The notes under the pieces: generated by a model
What the model was told of the DNA's origin: nothing
The model's database searches: none
What the model saw: the letters and a program-made list of their open reading frames with translations, nothing else
Translations under genes and position numbers: made by a program
Shown here: positions 38,278 through 47,454 of the stretch, one piece after another
How the letters are laid out: each line of letters starts with the position of its first letter
How positions within the stretch are numbered: the stretch's first letter is position 1
Assembly (NCBI RefSeq): GCF_030384665.1
Contig: NC_083676.1
Span: forward strand, 1,302,001-1,366,000
Origin: Lodderomyces elongisporus
Lineage: Eukaryota > Ascomycota > Pichiomycetes > Serinales > Debaryomycetaceae
Direction of reading: 5' to 3'
DNA length: 64,000 nt

Positions 38278-38312
38278 TATATGTATATGTATATGTATAT
38301 GTATATATATAT
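38278..38312 (+). repeat. (TATATG)n run, TATATA-rich
   Basis: Serves both convergent 3' ends by position: 220 bases after GST-1 and 122 bases after GST-2. Confidence 0.8.
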
Positions 38313-38433
38313 AAACGTACAAACAGTCTAAAACATATAATGTATGTATACTCAATCAAACAAAACAAGTAACATGCTGTTCATCAAGGAAAAAGAAAAA
38401 ATATTTTGATGTTGAACTTGTATTTTCCCCAAC

Positions 38434-39263
38434 TTAAATATTTGGCTTTGAAACTTCAAAAGAAGCAACCAAATCATTAGCCTTGATGAACTTGGGCTCT
38501 TTGGAGATGTTTTCGGCCCAAGCACTGATGTTTGGCCAGAGCTTATCTATATTTCCAAATCCCATTTTCTGGGCTGACTCTTTCGAGCCAAAAATATTAG
38601 TCAAGAGTGGGAAGCTCAAGATGATATCAGCACCAGTCAACTTCTTCCCAACAAAATACTTTGAGCCTGATTGCTTCTGCTTTGCTAGTATAGCATCTAA
38701 AAAGTCCAAATTCTTTTTGGTTTCGGGAAAATAAAATTGATCGTCAATTCCCTTAACCAATAGGCCCATAAGGGTTCTTGTTCCAAAAGGTGCTTGTTTT
38801 TTGGCAAATGAATGAACCAAAAGGGCAACCAAGTTTGGCTGAAGTGTGCCTTCGGAGTAATGTAAGAAATAATCAACTTCGTCTCTTTCAAGTGGCTCTT
38901 CTGGAGTCAATATATGGTTTGGATCATAGTATTGTAAAATGTGATTGATGATGTGCCCTGTCTCGGCAATGACCTGGCGGTCGCCATTGGGCTTGACAAT
39001 TTCAATTACTGGCGATTTTCCCAAGGGGTGAATTTTCTCCAAGGATTTTGGTGCCCTAAAATCCTTCTCTCTTGCATAGGTCTTGAGTTCAAATGGAAGA
39101 TTCAATTCTTCTAGTAACCACACAATTCTTTGCGAACGAGAATAATCCAACCTATGCTAAAAGGTTAGTATATTGTTATATTGCAAAAGATCAAGATAAA
39201 AGAACTTCAGAGGTTAGAAGTTACATACCAATGTAAAATGATTTTATCTGACTCTGTAGACAT
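38434..39263 (-). CDS. GTT1-like: Glutathione S-transferase, GTT1-like (GST-2, one intron)
   Basis: Same fold as GST-1. The long open frame lacks an ATG at its head, but splicing repairs it: exon 1 (39229-39263) reads MSTESDKIILH plus TG, intron 39152-39228 begins GTATGT, has TACTAAC at 39164-39170 and ends CATAG, and exon 2 (38434-39151) starts G-TTG-GAT. The junction gives HWLDYSRSQ, matching HWLDQSRSQ of GST-1. The joined product is 250 residues. The thioredoxin part has KSPVIEIV and IAETGHI; the helical part has DYFLHYSEGTLQPNLV and LTGADIILSFPLL. Convergent with GST-1 and divergent from GST-3. Confidence 0.9.
39152..39228 (-). other. Spliceosomal intron in GST-2, 77 bases, phase 2
   Basis: Donor GTATGT at 39228-39223, branch site TACTAAC at 39170-39164, acceptor TAG ending at 39152. 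All three match yeast consensus and restore the Trp codon of the family's HWLD motif. Confidence 0.92.
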
Positions 39264-41296
39264 TTTGTATTGTAATGTATTTAAATTTATATTTTTTTTT
39301 TGATTCTTTGTATATTTTTTTTTTAGATTTATTTTGAATTGGTGCCACAAATCTTTGATCAATTCAAATAAAGCGAATAAAAGGAGGGGGGGAACTCAAG
39401 GAAAAAAAAGGATTCCGATTTTCTCTCCATAGACAAGGATTAAGGAAAAAGGAATAAGGAGATGGAGAAAAGCTGTGGAAGATGGAAGTAAAAAAAAGAA
39501 AGGACAAGAAGGATAAGCAATTCCAATGTGTTATATATCTTGTCTCCGTGTCTCTCACATGCCACTAACTTCACATGAGGAGTGCATATTGCTGAAAAGC
39601 ACAATGTAATATGTCATGTTGATATGTTAAAATATGTAGGTGAGAGCAAAGATGACACAACATGAAATGTTCCTGGTTCTTACCTACCGTTTCAATTGCT
39701 CGGCTATGGAAAGGGAAGTTCAATGTCTATTGTCTACAGCAAGTGGCATAAATAAAGAGCACAAATACTTTACATGATGGAAGTTCAGGTGCGCTTTATT
39801 CTTTGAATTATATATTTTAGTCCCTCCTTCTTTACCGAGAGCGCCACTTCCCCCCTCCCCCCCTCTTTCCTTCACCTCCTCCTCCTCCTCCTTTACCTCC
39901 TCTTCCTTCCACCTGCTCCCCCATTTAACCCCGCAAATTTCATTGACTTAGATCTTAAAATATTTTCCATAGTCTTAAATAGTATTAGAGAGAGTAGTCG
40001 TAGATTATATTGCATTAAGTTTATTTTTTCTAGGTGTTCTTGTTTGTTATTCTAGTGGTTGTTTCTAGTTTAATTCTAAATAGGGATTGATATAAGATAA
40101 AGGTTACAATGGTAAACAATTGTATTATTGCTGGCTTCAAGAATAAATTGTGCTTAAATCTTGCGATGATAAGTTGTGAAAGTATGCAATTGCCGAGGAA
40201 AAAATGTTTCATCAATCATGTGTGACCTGATTTATGATTTAAATTAAAAACTAAAGAAGTTGAAAACAAAATTCAAAAAAATGTCAATGACAAAAGTATT
40301 CCAAAACATCAATATAGTGTCTACATACTGGAATATTCCATTTTGCAAGCTATTTTGGGTAAGAGTAAAAAAAGAGAAAAAAAAAAGTCCGTTATTTTGA
40401 AGTTTTGTCATTAAATCTCTGTTTTAATTTTTTTTAAATTCAAATTTATGCAAAATAATGAAGAATGTGTTAAAATAAAAACCATCAACAATATGGGATA
40501 GAAAGCAACAGTCAGTAACAATTGCAATATTTCCTTAAAAGAACAACAGTCTCTCCTAATGCGGTAGTTGGAATGGTCAAACTGTGTCAAGTATCAAAGC
40601 TGCATCTTGCAGAACTCGTTACTGGTTGTTGGTCCTTGTAAATTGGAATTGAAGTATATTTCTCGCCCCACCACACTAATTTCCCAAAACAGTTTGCTTA
40701 GAGATCTTTATTTCAATCCTGGTTTCTCTTTACAAAAAATAAAAAGAAGAAAAAAAAAAGAATTAAAAAAATATAAAGGACAGAACCCAAAACTTCCTAA
40801 TCGGGAAACATATACATTCAGATCTCATTTACCAAAAAACCCCATTTTAGGAATGACACTCCCCACCACGAAGCTTGAATAGCCATCAATAATAATCACT
40901 TCTATAGTTGTACATTGGTGGGGTTGGGGTCTCTATTCATATACCCACATATATAAATATACATATACAAACATATATATATATATATATATCTTGGATT
41001 GCCCTTGCCAATGGTTCTAAATTAAGCCTGTATTGTCCTTCATTTTTTCTTTCTAAAAGAGATATAGAAATACTGAAATTTCATCCTATTCATCTCAATC
41101 ATCTTTTTCCTTTTCTTTGTACTTCAATACAGCTGACACACTCGAAAGACAATACCCATCTTCTTTGAATTCCTCCCCCCCCCACACCTTTCAACTACGC
41201 AAAGAAGCAACAACAAAAAAAAAACTATTAAAAATAATAAAAATAAAAATAATAATAATAATAGAAATAAAATAGATTAAAATAATACAAAATATA
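39264..41296. other. Two-kb divergent region GST-2 / GST-3
   Basis: No supportable gene; a 104-codon frame at 40568-40882 starts at TTG and looks random. It contains T-rich sequence near 39290-39325, a C/CTC-rich stretch at 39845-39905 and (TA)n at 40973-40993. A TGTGGC core (minus strand, 39344-39349) lies 81 bases before the GST-2 ATG. Confidence 0.55.
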
Positions 41297-42254
41297 ATGC
41301 CAATGTTGCAAGAACAAAAAGTACCAGAAGACAGGTTTATATTGCACTGGTATGTTGATATTTACTTCACATAAGAAACAAGAAATACTACTACTACTAC
41401 TACTACTAAAATAAAAAGATTGGGAAATAACAAAGAATACCTATTTAGATGACAATGAACTATAGACTAACTTTTTCCTTCTTCTTTCTAGGCTAGATGA
41501 TTCTCGTGCACAAAGGATATTATGGCTTCTTGAAATATTAGAACTAGACTACGAAGTGAGAATTTACTTGAGACATCCACAAACATGGCGTGGTCCTACC
41601 CAATTATTTGACGCGCATCCCTTGGGTCGAGCTCCAATCCTTGAGATCATTCATGGGGATGGAAGACCGCCAATGAAACTTGCCGAGAGTGGTTTCATCA
41701 TGCTGTATATATTGAAAAACTATGATCCAAATTACATATTGACACCAACAGACCCCAATGAGCAATTGGAAGTTGAGTACTGGCTCCATTATAGCGAAGG
41801 ATCGTTACAACATTTACAAATGGCATTGCTTATCAACTCTGTTGCCAAACACATTGCACCTGTAGGATTAAAAAGTGTCGCTAACTTGGTTGCTAAAGGA
41901 TTGAACAATGGTTATTATGTTCACGAATGGAGATTACACATGCAATACTGCAATGACAGGTTAGAGCAAAATGGCACCGGTTTTTTTGTGGGAAACAAAT
42001 TGACTGCTGCAGATATTATGTTGAGCTTCCCCATTTATGAAAATATTTTTGACAATCTAGAAGGTGTTAAAGATTGCACACGAGATAAAAGAGATTTAAG
42101 GAAAGTCTGGCCATTCTTGGATAAATGGTGTAGAATGATTAAAAACATTCCATCTTACAAAAAAGTAAACCAGATGATGGACGAAGAAGTTGAGGATTTG
42201 ATTGCGCTTAACCCAAGGTTTGATTATGCTAAAGGCGAGGCAAACAAACCATAA
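41297..42254 (+). CDS. GTT1-like: Glutathione S-transferase, GTT1-like (GST-3, one intron)
   Basis: Third paralogue, 271 residues after splicing. Exon 1 (41297-41349) reads MPMLQEQKVPEDRFILH plus TG; intron 41350-41491 begins GTATGT, has GACTAAC at 41465-41471 and ends TTTCTAG; exon 2 (41492-42254) begins G-CTA-GAT, giving HWLDDSRAQRILWLLEIL. APILEI and LAESGFI form the glutathione site, EYWLHYSEGSLQHLQM and LTAADIMLSFPI the helical domain. The C-terminus is about 15 residues longer than in GST-2. A second ATG at codon 3 is possible. It is followed by the two sulfonate dioxygenase genes on the same strand. Confidence 0.9.
41350..41491 (+). other. Spliceosomal intron in GST-3, 142 bases, phase 2
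   Basis: Donor GTATGT, branch site GACTAAC at 41465-41471, acceptor CTAG ending at 41491. Same codon and phase as the GST-2 intron. A (CTA)n stretch lies inside at 41387-41406. Confidence 0.92.
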
Positions 42255-42268
42255 AAAGAAAAAGGATC

Positions 42269-42319
42269 AAACAAAGCAAACAAAGCAGACAAAGAAAACA
42301 AAGCAAACAAAGCAAACAG
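42269..42319 (+). repeat. AAACAAAGC-type degenerate tandem repeat
   Basis: Units of AAACAAAGC and AGACAAAGA starting 15 bases after the GST-3 stop, hence in its 3' UTR. Confidence 0.75.
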
Positions 42320-42806
42320 AACAGCTGATTTTGACAAGCTCGAGATAGCCAAGTTTGTAAATGTTTGATATACCCACCCGCTCATTCAAGTATACCCTAT
42401 GTTGATATGAATAAATGATTGTATTAGTAAGCTAATTTTGTGAAACACCATAAAACTATGGTATTGTTGTATAGCGTCTATTCAGTTCAAAGGATCGTTC
42501 CGATCACCAATATCTTGTATATTTTTGTCTTCTCTAATAGACGCCACACTATATTCCGTCTTCCCCTCCTCGTCCTCTCCGCTCTTTTTTTCTTTTTTTT
42601 TTTTTGTTCTTCTAATTTTCCTCCTCCGTCCACTCTCAATCAGTGTCGCCCGTGTATTAAGTAACGCGCGTTGGTGAGACTGTAGATAAGACGAAACAGA
42701 AAAAGGGATGAGAAAAAGTGGAGGAGCTGGTAGCACCGGAAACTACAAATAGTTTGAATGAGATGACGGAATGAGGATTTTTGCAGCCACGGTTTGTTTG
42801 CTCAAG

Positions 42807-42817
42807 TGTGGCGTCAC
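42807..42817 (+). promoter_or_regulatory. TGTGGCGTCAC element, JLP1-A promoter
   Basis: It lies 374 bases before the JLP1-A ATG. TGTGGC is the core of the yeast Met31/Met32 site, which activates sulfur-assimilation genes. The same 11 bases occur upstream of JLP1-B. Confidence 0.55.
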
Positions 42818-42915
42818 TTTGTTATAAAATTACTACATATACCCTCCATGTATTAATAATCAATCAATTAACAACAAAAAACAAAAAATAGCCAACAACA
42901 ACAAATGATTTGTGA

Positions 42916-42943
42916 GATAACGTTTGATAACGTATGATAACGT
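42916..42943 (+). promoter_or_regulatory. Three GATAACGT boxes at exact 10-base spacing
   Basis: Copies at 42916-42923, 42926-42933 and 42936-42943, all in the same orientation and one helical turn apart, 248-275 bases before the JLP1-A ATG. GATAA is the core for GATA factors of nitrogen control; the ACGT extension suggests another or an additional binder. Confidence 0.5.
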
Positions 42944-43190
42944 ACGGAAAGAGAGCAAATAAACTTTAAAACCAACTGGGCTCGATATATTCAGCCTGAT
43001 TTACAAATATATTATCCATTCCATCCATATAAATAGTTGTTAATTGCAAGTATTTGACTTTTTTTTTTTTCATTTTCTTGTTTGTTTAATTTTTTGCTTT
43101 ATTATTCATTCTAACTTTAATAATTGAAACAATCTTATTATTACGCTTAGTGATCAATTCTTATTACTACTAAACTATACAAGTGAAAAA

Positions 43191-44570
43191 ATGGCACCAA
43201 CATCAATTGTCAAAAACCCAGAAGAAACTCAAACTCAAGCTGAAGCTCAAGCTCAAGCTAAAGCTAAAGCCCCACTTAAGGGAAATATCAACAAAAAAGA
43301 TACTACTGCTACTAATTTTACTTTACAAGAAGACGAAGTAAATGAACTCATTCAAAAATTAGCTTCAATCAAGCCAATTGGCTGGGCACAAGCAAAGACA
43401 GTAGCAAGTACTGGCTATGATACTGAGTGGGTCAATAAGTTACCTGCCACAGCTAAAGAAAGATACACCAAACATGGAGTGGACATCTCCAAAGGGTACC
43501 CTTATATTCCCACCATTGACAAGATCCCCAAATTTGTTGATGAGGCGTTTGCTATCAGGAATGAAGAATATCCATTTATTGAGCGCGGAAAGAATGCAGA
43601 TCCCGAGAAGAAGGCGTTGTTTGGTGCTGCAAAGGATGTGATCAACTTGACACCATATGTAGGCACAGAGATTGTTGGATTGCAATTGGCGGACTTGGAT
43701 GACAAACAAAAGGACGAGTTGGCATTGTTGATTGCTGAACGTGTTGTTGTCTTTTTCAAGGACCAGGATCTTTCACCCAAAAAACAATTGGAGTTGGGAA
43801 AATACTGGGGCCAAGTCGAGGTGCATCCACAAGTTCCCAGAGTTGGTCCAGATTATGACGGGATCACTGTTATTTGGCAGGACTATCAAAACCAAAGAAA
43901 TGGTATTGGTTTAAGTTTCCAAAATTCAAAAAAGGGGAATTCAACTTGGCACAGTGACTTGGTTCACGAGTTTCAAACTGCAGGGATTACTCATTTACAC
44001 ATTGACTCTATTCCAGATGTTGGGGGAGATACTATCTGGAGTTCCACATACGGTGCTTACGACAAGTTATCACCAGCATTTAAAGAGTTTTTGGATGGCA
44101 AGACTGCTATTTACAAGAGTGCTCATTTGTATTTGAATAGAGAGAACCCATTGAAAGGGCCAAAGCATGTTGAAAGGGAACACCCAATTGTTAGAACACA
44201 CCCTGCTACTGGCTGGAAATACTTGTTTGTTAATCGCGCAATGACTGATAGAATTGTTGGTTTGTTACCAGAGGAATCCGATGCCATTTTGAATTACTTG
44301 TTTTCAGTCATTGAAAACAACAGAGACATTCAAGTCACTTTTAAGTGGCAACAAAAATTGCCTGGCTTGAAATCACCTTCTGATGCTCACAAAACTTATA
44401 GAGGCACTTCAGCTCTTTGGGATAATAGAATTGCAAACCACAATGTGATTCACACTAACGAGAGTATTAAAGGGCGTCATGGTACACGTGTCACTTCTTT
44501 GGCTGATACAGGATACTTTGATCCAGAATCAAAGAGTCAAAGAGAGGCATTAGGATTGAGTTTGAATTGA
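43191..44570 (+). CDS. JLP1: JLP1/TauD-type Fe(II)/2OG sulfonate dioxygenase, copy A
   Basis: Likely oxidises sulfonates (taurine, isethionate and similar) with 2-oxoglutarate and O2, releasing sulfite as a sulfur source; cytosolic. The 459 residues have a Gln/Ala-rich start with a QAEAQAQAKAKA repeat, then the TauD domain from about residue 150. Metal ligands are His254 and Asp256 in STWHSDLVHEFQ and the distal His417 in ALWDNRIANHNVIH. The 2-oxoglutarate Arg lies in the GRHGTRV segment (429-433). THPATGWKYLFVNR is the typical pre-distal strand. Longer than S. cerevisiae Jlp1 (412) by its N-terminus. A tandem copy lies 0.8 kb downstream. Exact substrate is not certain, since fungi have several TauD paralogues. 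Confidence 0.85.
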   Translation: MAPTSIVKNPEETQTQAEAQAQAKAKAPLKGNINKKDTTATNFTLQEDEVNELIQKLASIKPIGWAQAKTVASTGYDTEWVNKLPATAKERYTKHGVDISKGYPYIPTIDKIPKFVDEAFAIRNEEYPFIERGKNADPEKKALFGAAKDVINLTPYVGTEIVGLQLADLDDKQKDELALLIAERVVVFFKDQDLSPKKQLELGKYWGQVEVHPQVPRVGPDYDGITVIWQDYQNQRNGIGLSFQNSKKGNSTWHSDLVHEFQTAGITHLHIDSIPDVGGDTIWSSTYGAYDKLSPAFKEFLDGKTAIYKSAHLYLNRENPLKGPKHVEREHPIVRTHPATGWKYLFVNRAMTDRIVGLLPEESDAILNYLFSVIENNRDIQVTFKWQQKLPGLKSPSDAHKTYRGTSALWDNRIANHNVIHTNESIKGRHGTRVTSLADTGYFDPESKSQREALGLSLN

Positions 44571-45378
44571 ATAGATTAAACAGAGATTTGTTAATGTTTT
44601 TATCAAATTTGCTTCTTTTTCTTTTTCTTTTTCTTTTATTGATATATTGAAATAAATGCACAGTTATTTTCGAAACAAATAATGAATATCTAGTATTGTA
44701 TATCCGAATTCTTTTACTGCTTTATTCTCTAATCATTAAACTTGATAGTGTGTGCATTCAAACCCAGGTCGTTTCTGTGTATTTATGAGATCATATTGTG
44801 GTGGTACTTGTATTAGCTTTACTCCTGTACTAGTGGTTGCAAACACGCACACACACACTCACTCACTCACACTCACAGATGCAAGTATATAAATGTAAAC
44901 AGCTCCGCAGATTGGGCCACACTTTGTGCCTTGTCTCAATAATGTAAGATATGTTATTACCTTATATGTTTAAAATACTCAATATACCTTTCTTTATGAT
45001 ACATAAAAACGGAATATGTATTTCAAATTATTTAATTTTGTCTTCAAGGGGTAAAATGTGTTTATCCCTTTATTTATCACTGTGGCGTCACCAGCTAACG
45101 AAAAGGCATTAATAAGCAACCAAGGAAGTTTTACTAACATTAAAACCAGGAATTATTAACGGTACTTTGCTTAGTGGCTTTAAAAGCTCTTTACTAGGTT
45201 TAGTACCTACCTGTTAATGTCAAAAGATATTAGTTATATAAATAATGGTTCAAATGTAGCACCAAAATTCTTTAGCTTGATATCTTAATCAGAAACCAAC
45301 TATTAGAAATTTTCATTTAGCTTGTACTAAAAGAAAATTTAACTTAAGATTAAAGCAAACAATAGTGAGATTAAAAGA
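44571..45378. other. Intergenic: JLP1-B promoter
   Basis: No gene. It contains a CA/CTCA-rich segment at 44850-44880 and TGTGGCGTCAC at 45081-45091. Confidence 0.65.
45081..45091 (+). promoter_or_regulatory. TGTGGCGTCAC element, JLP1-B promoter
   Basis: It lies 288 bases before the JLP1-B ATG, preceded by CAC so that it reads CTGTGGC, a close match to the Met31/Met32 consensus AAACTGTGGC. Identical to the JLP1-A element though the flanks differ. Confidence 0.6.
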
Positions 45379-46692
45379 ATGGCGCCAACTTCAATTATTG
45401 ACGAAACCAAAGCCTCAGTGCAACAGCTTCCTTTAGATAAAAAATTGGATGAACAAGAGGTACAAAACCTCATTCAGAAATTAGCATCAATTGGTCCCGT
45501 AGGAAGTGCACAGCACAATACAAAAGGAAGAACTGGATACGATACTGAATGGGTCAATAAAATTCCAGAAACTACTAGACAAAGGTATGAAAAATACGGC
45601 ATTGATGTTTCCAAAGGGTATCCTTATATTCCCACCATTGACAAGATCCCCAAATTTGTTGATGAGGCGTTTGCTATCAGGAATGAAGAATATCCATTTA
45701 TTGAGCGCGGAAAGAATGCAGATCCCGAGAAGAAGGCGTTGTTTGGTGCTGCAAAGGATGTGATCAACTTGACACCATATGTAGGCACAGAGATTGTTGG
45801 ATTGCAATTGGCAGACTTGGATGACAAACAAAAGGACGAGTTGGCATTGTTGATTGCTGAACGTGTTGTTGTCTTTTTTAAGGATCAAGATCTTTCACCC
45901 AAAAAGCAATTGGAGTTGGGAAAATATTGGGGCCAAGTCGAGGTGCATCCACAGGCAAATAGGATTGGCCCAGATTACGACGGAATCACTGTTATTTGGC
46001 AGGATTATTTTAATGAAAAAGGTGGTTTAGGCTTGAGTTTTCAAAGGTCTAGACAGGGCACCTCGCGTTGGCATGGGGATTTGTCTCATGAATTCCAAAC
46101 TGCTGGCATCACTCATTTGCACCAGGACTCAATCCCTGATGCTGGTGGAGAAACCATTTGGAGTTCCACATACGGTGCTTACGACAAGTTGTCACCAGCA
46201 TTTAAAGAGTTTTTGGACGGGAAAACAGCCATTTTTAAAAGTGCACATGTTTACTTGAGTAGAGAGAACCCATTGAAAGGCCCAAAACATGTTGAAAGGG
46301 AACACCCAATTGTTAGAACACACCCTGCTACTGGCTGGAAGTACTTGTTTGTCAATAGGTCTTACACAACCCGCATTGTGGGTTTGTTACCAGAAGAATC
46401 TGATGCCATTTTGAATTACTTGTTTTCAGTCATTGAAAACAACAGGGACATTCAAGTCACTTTTAGCTGGCAACAAAAATTGCCAGGCTTGAAATCACCT
46501 TCTGATGCCCACAAAACTTATAGAGGCACTTCTGCTCTTTGGGATAATAGAATTGCAAACCACAATGTGATTCACACTAACGAGAGTATTAAAGGGCGTC
46601 ATGGTACGCGCGTAGCTTCTTTGGCTGATGCAGGATACTTTGATCCAGATTCAAAGAGTCAAAGAGAGGCATTAGGATTGAGTTTGGATTAA
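45379..46692 (+). CDS. JLP1: JLP1/TauD-type Fe(II)/2OG sulfonate dioxygenase, copy B
   Basis: Tandem paralogue of copy A, 437 residues. All active-site residues are kept: His232 and Asp234 in SRWHGDLSHEFQ, the distal His in ALWDNRIANHNVIH (395), and the RHGTRV Arg. The N-terminal 75 residues and the segment around the HxD motif (PQANRIGPDY to LHQDSIPDAGG) differ from copy A, while other blocks are nearly identical down to synonymous positions. Differences cluster next to the substrate side of the metal site (HGD for HSD, HLHQDS for HLHIDS), which may change the sulfonate accepted (inference). It has its own promoter with the shared TGTGGCGTCAC element. Confidence 0.85.
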   Translation: MAPTSIIDETKASVQQLPLDKKLDEQEVQNLIQKLASIGPVGSAQHNTKGRTGYDTEWVNKIPETTRQRYEKYGIDVSKGYPYIPTIDKIPKFVDEAFAIRNEEYPFIERGKNADPEKKALFGAAKDVINLTPYVGTEIVGLQLADLDDKQKDELALLIAERVVVFFKDQDLSPKKQLELGKYWGQVEVHPQANRIGPDYDGITVIWQDYFNEKGGLGLSFQRSRQGTSRWHGDLSHEFQTAGITHLHQDSIPDAGGETIWSSTYGAYDKLSPAFKEFLDGKTAIFKSAHVYLSRENPLKGPKHVEREHPIVRTHPATGWKYLFVNRSYTTRIVGLLPEESDAILNYLFSVIENNRDIQVTFSWQQKLPGLKSPSDAHKTYRGTSALWDNRIANHNVIHTNESIKGRHGTRVASLADAGYFDPDSKSQREALGLSLD

Positions 46693-47454
46693 CCACAAAA
46701 ATTAAGTATTTCAGAGTTAACTAAACTTATTTAATATTATTCTAGTTAAACCCAGTAATTTAAAAAAGAAGTAGCTCTTCCAAGAGGTTGTAATCGTTCA
46801 TCTACACCAAAGACTTTGTCTAGTTGTTTACCAACATTAGCAATACGCTCTAATAAATTGAAAAATAAAAAAAGGTCTCGTGGCAAGCTTGAAGAGGAAG
46901 GTGTGTGGGTTTACTATTTAACTTTTAGTTTCTTTGGTTTTATAGCCGATGGTAAGTCTTTTTTGTGATCTTGACATATAAAAAAAAGGATACTTGATAC
47001 CAAAAGGAAAAGTAAAACCAAACACGCACTGCGCAAGTACTTTTACTCTGTCTTTCTCTTTCTCTCTTCCCGTCCCCCCCCTTTTTCTTTTATCCGTTCC
47101 TATATAATTAAGAATATAAAAAAAATAAAAAATAAATAAAAATAAAAAAGAAAAATAACTATTTTTACATTGCGAGATTTTACATTTAAGAACATTTGTT
47201 CCGCTAAACCCGTTTCTTCTTCGTATAGGTTTTTACACTTCCATTAACAATCATTAGGGCAAGAAAAGAACCAAATACTTTTTTCTGTTTCTTAGTCTTA
47301 GTCTTAGAAAAAAAAAAAGAATTAGTAGATTGAGTGACGGAAAACATATCATACACCCAACCTTTCTACTTTTGGCGAATCACAACCATTCCATCCTTTG
47401 CCTCTCCTGTCTGCTTGTTTGATTTTATATTATTCATCACCAACTGTTAATTAA
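46693..47454. other. Intergenic between JLP1-B and DPL1
   Basis: No gene. It contains A-rich (AATAAAAA) sequence at 47115-47155 and T/C-rich tracts near 47045-47095. Confidence 0.6.

Larger units (their letters stand above)
38060..38433. other. Convergent 3' region between GST-1 and GST-2
   Basis: No gene. It holds the 25-base poly-G at 38175-38199 and a (TATATG)n run at 38278-38312 placed between the two stops. Confidence 0.65.
42255..43190. other. Intergenic: GST-3 3' end and JLP1-A promoter
   Basis: No gene. An (AAACAAAGC)-like repeat follows the GST-3 stop (42269-42319). The JLP1-A promoter carries ACGCGCGT at 42664-42671, TGTGGCGTCAC at 42807-42817 and three GATAACGT boxes at 42916-42943. 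Confidence 0.65.

Noticed and set aside
40568..40882. 104-codon open frame between GST-2 and GST-3
   Set aside because: TTG start, no domain, Lys-rich end caused by an A-rich run; most likely random.
44760..44780. Possible tRNA B box (ATTCAAACCC)
   Set aside because: G53 is missing and no cloverleaf can be drawn upstream.
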